A DNA stretch of 64,000 nucleotides from Terfezia claveryi (lineage: Eukaryota > Ascomycota > Pezizomycetes > Pezizales > Pezizaceae), in assembly GCA_015179025.1 (NCBI GenBank), contig WHUX01000088.1, positions 62,001-126,000 on the forward strand, read 5' to 3'. Below, piece after piece: positions 53,884-64,000 of the stretch (positions are counted from its first letter, which is position 1; every line of letters starts with the position of its first letter). The notes beneath the pieces were generated by a model. The model worked only from the letters and a program-made list of their open reading frames with translations, was not told where the DNA came from and did no database searches. The translations under genes and the position numbers were made by a program.

Positions 53884-55536
53884 GTTACCTCACGCTGGGC
53901 AGAAAAGCAGCAAGGCACCAGGCATTACTTAAATGAAGGGGGTAAGAGTGGTGTAGTAGAGGAGGCTTGGTAAGTGTGTTCTGTCAGTAGTGGACGTGAG
54001 ATGGTTGAATAGGAGACAACAACACCAGACTAGAACACCTGTAGTCTGGTTGGAACAACACCTGCTAATTAACCAGTGCCTAATTCGATCTAGCGTCAAG
54101 AAGTTTAAATACAAGTACAGCACTGGTTCATATTAGCACAATTATACAGGCCAAATGTCCTAGTCTGGTTCAAATGACCAGGCATAAGAAAAGCTTGGAG
54201 AAAAGCAACGTTTTGTTGGGCCGCTCTTTTGACATGTAATCTACAATGGTTGATTTCTCATATTCAGGGAGATTAGTGGGCTAGTTATGTGATGATCTAT
54301 ACGATCCCACATCCGAATCATCCCATAATCCATTTTTTTCTTTTTGGGGTGCGAAGGGAAAGCAAAAAACTCTATACCATCATATTCATCCGATCCCATA
54401 ATGCACAATCGCGAGAAAACAAAAGGGAAAAGAAAAGGACTCGCCATGAAGCACATAAGGATCGATATAACGAGAAAGCGTCCTCCTACAAATTTATACC
54501 CCTTCAAGTCATGGATGCTTAATCACCTCCGCTGCTGAGAGAGAAGCCACACGCCTCACAAAATCCCAACCATGTTCATTTAAGTCAAAAATTGCTCAAC
54601 AAGTTGACCAACCATATTCATATCATTGTCTTTCGTGCATTCACCCTCATCCGCCATCATCGGCCAACATGGTATGTGGTAATTCACAGGTCCTTCTTTA
54701 CCTGCGTTTTCCATATCAATTAGCAGGGAGTTCCCATGGATATGTACCCCTGATCACATTCTCCCATCGGGTGTCGCGATGGGGGTAGCCTTGCGAAGGC
54801 AGAAATGTGAGGCCAGTTAATATATGCCGAATAGCCCTCTACAGGTCGCTTGAGTGTTGAAGAAGTACTGCGTACCCGACAGGGTAAATTGGAGGTATGT
54901 GTGTGTCTTTTGGTCAACTTGGCTGGTGCTAGAATACCAATCAGGTTTGGGGAATTTTCCTATCATAGAACCGCAGAAGCTCGTCGCCGGAGAAGCCCCA
55001 GGGCCGAGGAACCCGTTTAAGGATAAACCTGGAATATATCGTAACATGTTGTCGAACGCCTCAGAAGGGGAGTTGGCCAAAAGTCCTTAATAAGACTCAC
55101 CTGAATTATCGTGGACTCTTTCTATGGAAAAAAGAGCATTTGCCCATGATTTGGTAGAAGAGGCTCCACGTTCGCAGTAGTCGAACGCTGGTTTGAAACA
55201 TCTCAGCGTGACGTTGGAGGATGTATGTTTAATGATCAGAAAATATGCGCTTGCACTCTTTCTGAGGAATTAAAGTTTCTGAATGACTTCTTCCATTGTA
55301 TCCACGTTCTCCGTCCTTTTCTTCTCTTTCTCCTTCTTCACATTACTGTCATTCTTAAGACCTTTACAACTGGTGATCATCCTTATCAGCAATAGATTCC
55401 CCTGCTTCCTCTCTCAAAAGCTTCCCCATCCTAGAGCCATAATTGTCAAGGCATTCCATTGCAGCTTGTTTGAGGTCTTCCAATTTGTTTTATATTTGAC
55501 AGCATCGTCTGGGTCAATGCCACACTTCTTAATAAA
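53884..55536. other. No intact gene; short-element ends and a possible gypsy continuation
   Basis: CACCAGACTA (54023-54032) and TAGTCTGGTTGGAACAAC (54042-54059) face outward, 9 bp apart. TAGTCTGGTT lies at 54161-54170. On the minus strand 54817-55080 reads a smooth 87-codon frame (MANSPSEAFDNMLRYIPGLS) of unknown family. It lies 3' of the gag remnant. Confidence 0.5.
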
Positions 55537-56048
55537 CTAATCCCCTGCTTTCACAGAAAACGCAGTTAACTTCCTCTTCTGGACAAGCACATTGGACTTA
55601 TCACTGAACTCCATAATGAATGCACGGTAGTCCCCTGCACTTGAATCATTCTTCTTTCTCAAGTCTGAAATCATCTGATGTAGATACTTCTTGGTGAATT
55701 TCTGGATTTCCGAGTCGCTTCCTTTGAAATCCTCAATTAGGTGCACTTTGAATGCCTCCCCATCTTCCATACTATACATATCATAGGTCTTAATGTATTC
55801 CCAATCATGGGTTCACAGCAAGATACCAAGCTCTTGATTTTTTGATCATCCGACCATTCCATGGTCAGATTCTCCCAATCCTCAACAAACCTCGTCACAT
55901 CTGTTCCATTGAACATAACTGCCCCCGCTTGTCCAGGCAATGGAAAAAAGGTATAAGGGCTATGGTTACCTCGTGCTGGCTGCGTCAGTGTCTGAAACTG
56001 AAATGAACTCTCCCCTGACGATTCTCCTGTTCTCGACGTCTCCGGCAT
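55537..56048 (-). pseudogene. Ty3/gypsy-type gag remnant
   Basis: On the minus strand the ATG at 56048 starts PETSRTGESSGESSFQF. It continues FFPLPGQAGAVMFNGTDVTR then FVEDWENLTMEWSDDQKI. After a frameshift near 55780 it gives DMYSMEDGEAFKVHLIEDFK and FTKKYLHQMISDLRKKN. The pattern (F.G..VT.F.E.W.....) is that of fungal gypsy gag proteins, which form the capsid. No protease or pol follows. The frameshift and downstream stops disable it. Confidence 0.65.
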
Positions 56049-56775
56049 TGTAGATGTGGTATTTGTTTGATCCCCTTTTACAGATAATCCTGGTTCGATA
56101 TTGAACAATCGCGGTTGAGTACCACGATATTCGTGCTGCAAAAGTTGCTCCTCGAATATAAATAAATAGACCTTGAACCCGTAAATAAGAAGCTCCCAGA
56201 TGTTTTTGTGAACACACCTTCTTTTAGTTGGTTCTTTTTCCGATAATATACCCATTGTTTTTTTTTGCTGAATTCCTCCTTGATGCTGAATCCAACAGTA
56301 CCCATGCCAATTGGAATCCAATCGTCATCCAAAATATCATATCCCATGAGATACTGGCTAGCGCCCAGTTAACCATTTCCCAAATCCCATTAACCAAAGC
56401 TAGAACAAAGTAACAATGACACACGTATTTCTACCAGTGATATCATTGCATTGCTTATTCCACTAATGTTCCAATAGTGTCCTGTTTCCCACCATTTTTT
56501 CTCTTCACAAAGCTGAGGGCTCTCTGGTCGAAGAGACCAAAAATATCGAGACATTTCTTTCCTAGCGGAGGAACATGCACTGTGTGACCGGATTTCGAGA
56601 GTCAGAGCAAGCAAAATTAGAAACTGTGTTGACTATTAGCTGGTGGAATGAGTGGGATGGAAAGGCAGTCCATACTTGATAATCTGTCCTCCGGTCGCAT
56701 AGCCCAGAACAAAAGGTATTCGCCCGTAGAATGTAGCATTCCATTCTCCGAATTTAGCTTGGAGTCATAGCTAGC
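56049..56775. other. No gene; presumed leader of the gypsy remnant
   Basis: Short minus-strand frames upstream of gag; no LTR can be fixed. Confidence 0.4.
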
Positions 56776-57558
56776 TACAGCGTGATAAGAAACCTCTTTA
56801 TAAGAAACCTCGTGTTATAAGAAACGGTGCCCCGGTCCCGTGAAAAGTAATATGGGAAAAAAGAAACTCTCGTTATAGGAAAGTTTCGTAAGTAGTACAT
56901 AGAACAGAACATCTTATAACCAAGTTGTGGTTGGTGTATATTGCATGAGCACCAAGATCGCAAGAATTACCCAGCATGTGCGAATTGTTTCTTCACGAGT
57001 TAACAGCGAAATCAAGTAAAGTTCCATAGTCTGGCAACTACTCCAAACAATGATATTGAGGAGGTTGGGGGAGGGGTTATGGTTGTATCCGTGTTGCCCA
57101 TCCTAAATTTCCTCGTGCTAGACTTCTTGAGTTTATTAATACTGTGGATGAAGTGGTAGAGAATTCGGTGGAGGAGGAGGTGCAACGCATTTTAGAACCT
57201 ATGAGTCTACCGCCGTCCATGAGTCTGATTCTGATGCAGACAAGATCTAGGATGTACCTGTTTTTTCTTGTATGGCTGCACTGGAAGGCCTTGAACTCCT
57301 TGTCTCTTTCGTCTTCAAATCCTCATGTCAATATAAAGAAAGGAGAGCAGCTAGAGGGTCTTATATCGAGAAAGCGGGATATTGAGAGCCTACAATGGAG
57401 GGCTCGCCGGACCCAGCATCAGACAGCCATCACGGGGTTTTTCACATCCCACCCGGACATTTCTTATCTTTGTGTCGATATCTCGTTATAAGAAACCTCG
57501 CGTTATAAGAAACTCTATGGAGGTCCCGAGTAGTTTCTTATAACGCGACGCCACTGTA
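56776..57558 (+). mobile_element. 779-bp pogo/Fot1-like deletion derivative with TA target site
   Basis: The element is 56778-57556 between TA dinucleotides (56776-56777 and 57557-57558). The right end in reverse complement is CAGTGGCGTCGCGTTATAAG and AAAC; the left end is CAGCGTGATAAGAAACC. GTTATAAGAAAC is repeated several times near both ends. Inside, on the plus strand, lies the C-terminal part of a DDE transposase. Confidence 0.85.
57085..57450 (+). pseudogene. C-terminal remnant of a pogo-type DDE transposase
   Basis: The plus strand reads HPKFPRARLLEFINTVDEVV then EEEVQRILEP and, further on, LEGLISRKRDIESLQWRARR before QTAITGFF. Pogo/Fot1 transposases end in a basic helix of this form. 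The catalytic core is deleted. Confidence 0.55.
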
Positions 57559-58703
57559 TGTCAATTTGCTCTGGAGCATGCAGGACTAAGGCTCCTTGCA
57601 TCTAACACAAAAGGTCTGGTTGTGATATATCCTTCATTGTCCCACTTGTGTCCTTCGTATTTCTCCGAAACCCGAGGCATATCCCGCTACTTCCTTGCTA
57701 AGAAATCAAAGCAGATCCCTAAGCAAGGAATCCCATGGATGGATGAAGTCACTCTCTGAAGCCCGGTCCGATAGTAGTATATATTCCTTCGAAAATTGTA
57801 GGGAAAGTTTGAGTAAGTCACACAGTTCCCGCAACGTCGAATAGCCGAGGGTACTCGAAAGGCACTGGCGTTTCGATGGATAGACAGGGTCTGAGAAATT
57901 CTCCACGGGCTCAGGAGCTTTGATGATTATATGGATGCATGCCTCCTTGGGAAAATAGCCTCGAAAATGCTACTCATGGGGTTCAGCACCTTGCTGCTAT
58001 CAAGGGCCTAGTTTTCAACCCTGTCAGCATCGCCTGTTGATTCCATTTCCACAGTTTGAGATGATGAGCGGGAACTGAGGCTTGCCCTTTTCAAACTCCC
58101 AATAGTATCTCGCCCGATAACCTGAACCAGAAATGGTTCAGTATCCCAGTCACCCCAAACTTGGCAGAAAAGGAGAAAAGGACGGGCATTTAGTTAGATG
58201 GAAGAGGGTTGAGAGGGTGAAGGGGGTGATGGACTAGAGCGGGGGTGAATGATGGCGGTATTGTATGTGGTATGTGTAAGCTGTGTTTGTATTATCTAAG
58301 TAAGTCAAACCCACGAATGCAGCCTAGCGATGACTATATATATGCAGCATAATAGCCGCCATGTGATATGCCTACTGACACAAAGTTTAGTGTTTTAGAA
58401 AGGGAAGGTTAGACTTGGGAAGGTCTTGGTGGTTTATTCTGGGAGTTTAATCTGTGTTCTTTATCATCATCACACAAGAGCCTAGTCAGGTTGCGCAACC
58501 TCTCGTAGAGAACAAGAGCCTATAGGATATAATACACTGTGCAGATTTCCTCACGACTGACTGTGAGTTGAGCTTTATTCTGAGTGTATTCGTTTTTATC
58601 TTTATCACTAGGCACCACACACGTAATACACCAAGATAAGAAAATAAGAGTGATCATCCTCACACGAAAAGAAAAAAGCAGAGAAAGCGAATGAAAATCT
58701 CCC
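57559..58703. other. No gene recognised
   Basis: Only short frames; the minus-strand 66-codon frame at 57706-57906 has no motif. Confidence 0.5.
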
Positions 58704-59806
58704 TAGTCCAAGAACCAACGATCTTCGTCGATATTCCTCGTTCCAACCTCGTCATAAAGTGTACCTTCTCTACCATTTTCACCAAGTAGTGAACTGTACT
58801 TCCCAATCATCCTAGCCACAGAGTTAGCCAGTCTAGGCCCTTCAGGATACCCTAAACGGCGTGCATTAGTTCCGAATTACTCCTCAGCCGGGGGCGACAG
58901 GGCAGAGGTGTAAAGTTAAAGTTCTTCTGTATTTTGGCTGCTCTGCAAGGTTTATGATGTGCTTTGGACGCTGCAGCTCGTGCAAGTTCCGAAGCTCCTC
59001 AGATACAGCTAATGAACTAATGGGACCGCATAGGAGTAGTGGGTATTTTTTTTTTTAAAAAAAAAATAAATAAATAAAAATTTAAGGAAAAAAAAAGAAA
59101 ACGAAAAAGAATCCACTTCAAAACCGCAATGGTTATTGGACGGCTGTACTCATGGAACAATCGCAGGGTTCGACCAGAGGGATCAAACGCTTGAGGGCTT
59201 TCAAGCATCGGGGAATATTTATAGTAGTGCGGAAGATGGACAACCGATTAGATGGGAGGCTTGCGTTAAAAAATCTTGTGTTTCACAGTGTGGCATTGAA
59301 ACACAACTGGCATTATGCAGTAAAACCTAACGAGTGTTAGTGGGTACAGGTTTGATGAGGAAGCAAAGGCACACATACTGTATCAGGCGAAAACGAACGG
59401 TAACTGACCATAGAATAGTGGAGTCCTCCCCAAATTTGGCCTCGAGTTCAGTGTGAGCAATAGGTAGCATCTCAGGACTACTTTTTTCCTCACCACGGAA
59501 CACTAAAGCCTGGTCCATCCAACAGAAAAAAATCTGGTCTGGTCTGTGCAGTAGTCGTTCCTGAGCCATGAACATCCCTACCATTCCGCTGAAACTCCAG
59601 GAATATATTACCCGAAAAAAGGGTAAGAGTTTCCCGTATGATTGTGTCCCAAATGACATGAAAAGAATCTTCATTTTGATTTCCAGAGAGGAATATACCT
59701 CTTGGGAGTAATATCGCCGCAAGAAGGCCTGATATGTCTTTGAAGGTACTTGATGCTAAGAAGTGCCTCGGAATCAGGTAGGGATGTGATGCTAAGATGT
59801 TCGGAT
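58704..59806 (-). pseudogene. Second Crinkler-type copy, truncated and inverted
   Basis: The minus strand matches the pseudogene at 27.9-29.7 kb: QIFFCWMDQALVFRGEEKSS, LPIAHTELEAKFG, RLFHEYSRP and a final FMTRLERGIST...DRRSWFLD-like end. The SAM-like start and about the first third are missing; the break is at the NIL codons near 59806. It has frameshifts and stops. A LINE-A tail is inserted at about 59020-59100. At one site it keeps RGEEK where copy 1 has CGVEK, so this copy retains the likely ancestral residues there. Confidence 0.6.
59020..59112 (+). mobile_element. Tiny LINE-A tail inside the Crinkler-type copy
   Basis: TAATGGGACCGCATAGGAGT AGTGGGTAT followed by T- and A-rich DNA is absent from the matching place in copy 1 (CTTCATTAGCTG). 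Confidence 0.65.
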
Positions 59807-59811
59807 CAATT

Positions 59812-61577
59812 TCGTATTTAAACTATCTAGTTTATGATGAGGGAGCTCGGCTTAATTGTCCAACCATGGGCTGCTCCTATCCCGTATCTACATACTAGAC
59901 CAGGTTACTCCCAATTAGCACACACAAACATTAATTTGACAAAGAAGGAATTGGAAACAACCTCCGATTCTCCTCTCCTAACAGATGCCCCGTCCATCCT
60001 CAGAAATTCCTACATGTTCTCGCACCACTCCTGCTTCCCGCCTAGCCCTCCTTGTCCCCTCCCTTTCCCATTCCCGACTCAGGAACACTTCGCTTCAGAT
60101 GTGTCTTGCGTATACCGAAGCTGCTCACTTAATTCTCTTCCTTCGCATCGAGTCCTCCAGTTCCGTTTTCCTGCCAGTTCACACGCCCTCCCTCGGTTTC
60201 TCCCTCTCCATGCATCTATTACCCACTTCACATAGGAGGTGTGTAGTCGGATAAATGCCTCCCTTAGAGTGTGGTATAGCTCTGCTCTATACGTCATGAT
60301 TGGCATAATCTTATAACCGGACACTGCCATGCTCGTGTTCCTCACAGATTCTCATCCCCACCCTAAAACCTAGCCTCGGACCACCACCCGGCTCTCAAAT
60401 TGAGGTCGAATTGCAACTGCTCTAAGCAAGAGGGAATCGCACGGACGAATACCATATCGTCTTCAAATGCCCGAAATATCCCATGTACAGATTTATTTGA
60501 GCTTGTGTACCCACTACTTGTGGCGGTACATGTACATTGCAGTGGCGTTGTGCATAAAAAATTGCAGAGCATATTTATTCTGGTTTCGTGTAAAATTAGC
60601 AGGGCTAGCATAGTAAGGTACGTTGGATGCCGTGTCCGCAGATCGTTGGGGTCCTACATAGATCGACACTGGACTGACATGGTGGAGGAGGAGTAGATGG
60701 AAATACTAGTGGTGGCGGGTAATCTGAATTGGAAAAGGTAGACCTGGTAGAAAGAATCTGTATTCATGATTACTGATCAAAAACAAGTAACCCTGATAGT
60801 TTAAGACGTACCGGACTGGCAGTGAACCACGTCTTGCTATGGTATTCAACCGCCACGCAATCCATGGTGAAACCCTTGACTGTAGTAACTGCCGAAGGAA
60901 AGACGAAGTATTTTCGAAGAAAATATGATGTTTTGTTGTTTTGTCCTACTTCTTCCTCATAGGACATCTTTGGTGGCGGCCTTACTGAGACCAGCTATGG
61001 TAACCACGCGTATGTAAAAAAACACATGTCCAGCATTAAATTTTCTCCATACTCGCTCCTCATGGTCCCCTTACTGGGACCGAATAGAAGTAATGAGTAT
61101 TAAAAAAAAAAAAAATCTCCATACTCGTGGGTGGTCCGGAACAGCGCTATCCAAGAGATGGATGATAGGAAGATCTGGATGAGGAAGGTGAAGGAACAGG
61201 ACAAGATGGTGACAGTCGACCTGGTGGAAACCCTTTTCACCAAGTTTGATATGGATTGATGTATCAACGATTTCATTTGTTCACAAGGGGATGGCAGATG
61301 GCGGGGGAGGCTTAAGAATGTTGAGATTGGGGTTTCCTTTGTTATTCGGGAGGCTGGACAAAATCTGCGCCTGTTGTATCGAAGAAGATGTATTGGGACC
61401 CGGTCATGGCCTTCGGTCGACGGCGTCTTTAAAAAAAAAAAAAAAAAAAGAAAAGACTAAGTTGTCAGCATACCCATTGTTACTACCCATTGTTATAAGC
61501 TATGGCTCCTTAGCCGGTAACGAGGGGAGAATCTGAGACCGAGGAACTCATGGCTTCAGCAAACCTGTTGGCTGTGA
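59812..61577 (+). repeat. Duplicated block, copy 2
   Basis: Colinear with 25533-27800. It keeps the empty site of the 26052-26345 LINE-A and shares the short LINE-A at 61056-61114. It contains the decayed LINE-C with TAGAAGATCTGGATGAGGAA-type C-terminal DNA and an A-run at about 61432-61449. Confidence 0.75.
61044..61126 (+). mobile_element. 59-bp LINE-A insertion with 12-bp target-site duplication
   Basis: 61056-61114 (CTCCTCATGGTCCCCTTACT ... poly-A) lies between TCTCCATACTCG at 61044-61055 and 61115-61126. Confidence 0.93.
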
Positions 61578-61760
61578 GATGTTGAAGAGACAAGCAACTA
61601 TTTCTAGGAATTCTGAGACTCTACCCAGGGCTTGGTCACGTGATGGAGAGCGGGCTTGGCTCTGTGCGCTTGGCACACTTTCTAAGGCGGCCTGCCTAAA
61701 ATCTTTTTTTTTTTTTTTTCCCTCATTACTCCTTCGGTCCCAGAAGGGGACCATGAGGAG

Positions 61761-61790
61761 TAGTCTGGTTGGCACAACCTAACCAGACTA
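61761..61790. repeat. 30-bp short element inserted in the LINE-A 3' UTR
   Basis: TAGTCTGGTT and its exact inverse enclose GGCACAACCT. It sits between GGGACCATGAGGAG and the rest of the UTR; the other LINE-A tails lack it. Confidence 0.85.
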
Positions 61791-61912
61791 CAACAATCTC
61801 TTAGAGACATGATCTGCTAGGTCCGACGCCTATGTACCGCAAACTAACAAACTCAAGATCCCAAAGGGCAGATACCTAACGGGAAGAAGGGACAGAAAAG
61901 CAAAATGAATAG

Positions 61913-62214
61913 CTCAAATGACGCGGAGCCCCCATGCTTAACCAGCTAAATGCCAGATGACCCCGGGCGGCCTGACTGAGGCTCGCATTGACAATAAACA
62001 AAAACCGAAACTAGCCGGCTTGCTAGCAAAACAAAGTCACAGACAAGCAAAATGCATACTTAACTCAAATGACGCGGAGCCCCCAATGCTGTCATTAAAC
62101 CAGCTAGATGCCAGATGGCCCCGAGGGCCCTGACGGAGGCCTGCGCCTTATCAACAAACGAAACTGAAAACTAAGCTCGAGGGCCGGCTGGCTAGCAAAA
62201 CAAAATTCAAATAC
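61913..62214. repeat. Tandem pair of about 151 bp in the LINE-A 3' UTR
   Basis: CTCAAATGACGCGGAGCCCC starts at 61913 and at 62064. Both units go on through CCAGCTA.ATGCCAGATG and CTAGCAAAACAAA. Confidence 0.8.
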
Positions 62215-63079
62215 CAGTCAAAAATAACCGACCAAAATCGAATCGAATTCTCAAGGGCCGCCCCTCCCGGCCATCCGTCTGTATAGGAGGCTGAAGAAAG
62301 CTTCTACTGCGTCCCAGACATCCCTGTCCTCCTCTTGAATCCATATGGGACGATCAATGTCCCCCCAATCTTTGACGCTGCCGAGGGCTCTTCTTTGCTC
62401 ATCGTAGTCGGGGCAGTCAAAGGTGATGTGCCGACCGTCTTGTATGTGGTATCCACACTGGCAACTGGTTGATTCCGATTTGCCGATTCTGTGGAGCCAG
62501 TGATTTTGTTGGCCCTTGTCCGTACGTAGCCAGGCGTAGGATGCGAAGGCGTGACGGTTCCATTCTGGTCTCCGGACGCCGAAGCCTATGGATGTTCTTG
62601 CTTTGCAACTCAGTGCCTTGGAAGCTTGTCTAATGCCCCCTTCCGTCACCCTTGAGGACGAAAGAGATACTTGCCCCAAGGCAGAAGCGAAAGCTGCCTT
62701 CCTCGTTTCTTGGGATGACGATATGGGAGCGGACCCAGGAAATAGATGTGTCATGCTGATTAGGTGTCGTTCCTCCAGTAGCTCCGCTATCTCGGATTCG
62801 ATTCCGCTCCTTGCCGGCTGTCCTCTGGAGATGTTGATAGTGCTGGAAATGGCTGCAGCGGAGTCCGATAAGATGCCTGAAGCACTGAGTATACCTGAAA
62901 TATTTTCACCAAAGTTAACCCTTCATCTTATTCACTTTCTAAATCTTCTGAACTCCTGTTTTTGGGAACGCCCAAGGATCACGAATGAAAGTACAAAACT
63001 TAACAATTCCAGCTTGATTTCCTTCCCAAGTTCCATGCATGGATTGTACAGTTGTATTAGGATTTTTGTTGGTTGGCTC

Positions 63080-63206
63080 ATTGTTCCGTGGGCGTACCGA
63101 GTCTTTTAAGGTGAGGGAACGGGCCGTCTCATAGCCTACTAAGGTAGTATGGTTGGCACCCACTAAGACTCCATAGACGTATAGACTTCAAAAAAAAAAA
63201 AAAAAA
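63080..63206 (+). mobile_element. LINE-B 3' tail with a short element inside
   Basis: GGGCGTACCGAGTCTTTTAA, GGTGAGGGAACGGG, CTCATAGCCT and CTCCATAGACGTATAGACTT are followed by a run of A. TAGTATGGTTGGCACC (63145-63160) splits the tail and is flanked by ACTAAG at 63138-63143 and 63162-63167. The 5' limit is not fixed. Confidence 0.8.
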
Positions 63207-63474
63207 GGAGTCTGGTTGCACGATACAGATAATTCGTTTGTGTTAAAGATTTGAAGATAGATGATCAACCAGCTAGTCTAATCAGGTTGTACCAGCGACT
63301 TGCTTAGGGCCACTCGGCAAGTGGTTTGATGCTATCAAATCTCGTTTTTCCGCCGAGTACTCTCCTAGGATAATACTAAAGACTATATAGTCTAACAAAG
63401 TTTAGGATTTATCTTAATACAACTGCAAGGCACTTTCTCCCCTCACGCATACCCACCCACCTGGTCGAGCTCAT

Positions 63475-63511
63475 ACCTTCATCCGTGCCAATCAGACTAC
63501 CTTCATTCGTG
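63475..63511. repeat. Short-element end flanked by a 13-bp direct repeat
   Basis: CCAATCAGACT (63488-63498) lies between ACCTTCATCCGTG (63475-63487) and ACCTTCATTCGTG (63499-63511), 12 of 13 identical. Confidence 0.7.
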
Positions 63512-63587
63512 AGTTGAAGCTCTTTTGTTGTGCCCATCACAACAATTCGCCATTACGCTCCCCAGGCAAAACCCAGAAGAGAAGGAG

Positions 63588-63810
63588 ATGGCTGATGAAC
63601 CCCTCTTGTTACTGCGGGATATTACATACGATCTACTGTTTGCAGCATTACTCACGAGAATGGCATGGATGTATGTAACTTTAACGCGTGTCCCTTATCT
63701 CCTGAACTAGGATACGCTCTGAGATGATTATGACTGACTGTTACCTTTACAGGCTTATGGTAAAAGCAGCAGAGTCCACTGACGAAGATGAGAATGAGGA
63801 CCTGGATTAA
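63588..63810 (+). CDS. Tiny two-exon frame, 46 residues
   Basis: Exons 63588-63670 and 63753-63810. The 82-nt intron has GTATGT, a GACTGACTG branch region and TTTACAG; it restores the frame across a stop. Residues 8-27 are hydrophobic (LRDITYDLLFAALLTRMAW), and the end is acidic (STDEDENEDLD). It may be a small membrane protein or the last exons of a larger gene whose 5' part I cannot see. Family unknown. Confidence 0.4.
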
Positions 63811-64000
63811 CCGCGCTGGTATTTGAAAGCAAAATCGACGGACCATCAACACCACTCAGCCTCGGTTCAGCCCAATTCGGAGTGCATCGGGTGGAGGCTT
63901 AAGTGTGGGAATATAAACAACATGGGAATTGGGTTTCATAATCAATGTAAAGGGAATTCTTTAGACTACTTTATAATGTTGAAGGCAAATCAACAGTCCC
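63811..64000. other. No gene recognised
   Basis: 3' flank of the small frame; nothing else seen. Confidence 0.4.

Larger units (their letters stand above)
61704..62893 (-). mobile_element. LINE-A copy, 5'-truncated in RNase H
   Basis: A T-run at 61704-61719 starts it. The minus strand reads RNase H (GILSDSAAAISST, then GIESEIAELLEERH), then 62251-62754 with EWNRHAFASYAWLRTDKG and the zinc knuckle CQCGYHIQDGRHITFDC. The 3' UTR holds a tandem pair of about 151 bp and a 30-bp short element. A possible diverged target duplication is CCTAAAAT (near 61695) and CCTGAAAT (near 62900). Confidence 0.88.

Noticed and set aside
63188..63206. Long A and T runs as promoters or terminators
   Set aside because: Nearly all long runs sit at LINE 3' ends and are poly-A tails.
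1..64000. CRISPR array, operons, ribosome binding sites, rRNA
   Set aside because: The window is eukaryotic; no regularly spaced repeats with unique spacers and no rRNA-like sequence were seen.
1..64000. RIP as a general explanation of decay
   Set aside because: Only 1-2100 and 40861-41427 are strongly AT-biased; most repeats here, including LINE-A at 50 kb, keep normal composition.

Overview
The window looks like a transposon-rich, gene-poor stretch of a filamentous ascomycete genome. The evidence is short spliceosomal introns (about 49 to 141 nt) with GT...AG ends and CTAAC-like branch sites, Tad1/I-type LINE proteins, Ty1/copia and Ty3/gypsy remnants, and pogo/Fot1-like and hAT-like DNA transposons. 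Eukaryotic tRNA genes are also present, one with an anticodon-loop intron. I cannot name the species; a Pezizomycotina genome is the best guess and is an inference.

Layout. 1-3.2 kb: AT-rich, broken Ty1/copia element with a readable RNase H end and a candidate 3' LTR. 5.2-6.2 kb: two 3' ends of a LINE family (called LINE-A here). 6.7-12.9 kb: the only well-preserved genic block, an intact LINE-ORF1-like reading frame followed by a three-exon gene for a 1368-residue low-complexity protein. 13-22 kb: mostly empty, with a duplicated degenerate segment, a tRNA-Gln, an LTR-like repeat and one small orphan frame. 22-32 kb: LINE-A, LINE-B and LINE-C pieces, a broken SAM/kinase-like (Crinkler-type) gene and two host gene fragments hit by LINEs. 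33-37.5 kb: tRNA-Asp, a candidate solo LTR and a three-exon gene that joins a retroviral-integrase H2C2 zinc-binding domain to a C2H2 finger. 38-48 kb: LINE fragments, a 95-bp hAT-like element, a two-exon F-box-like gene and a MULE remnant. 49-57.6 kb: nested elements (LINE-A inside copia; LINE fragments in opposite orientation; a 684-bp hAT-like element; a gypsy gag remnant; a 779-bp pogo derivative). 58.7-63.2 kb: a second, inverted Crinkler-type copy, a second copy of the 25.5-27.8 kb block, and LINE-A and LINE-B copies. The window ends with a tiny spliced frame.

How it fits together. Most of the DNA is explained by two or three LINE families that insert by target-primed reverse transcription. 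Several copies have clear target-site duplications (TSDs), some are 5'-truncated to about 40-60 bp, and they can be ordered in time by nesting. Over this lies a dispersed family of very short palindromic elements with the end TAGTCTGGTTGGCAC, flanked by TA, as small as 18-59 bp. It recurs at about 20 places and is the most unusual signal here. LINE names (A, B, C) and 'repeat D' are labels of convenience for this window only.
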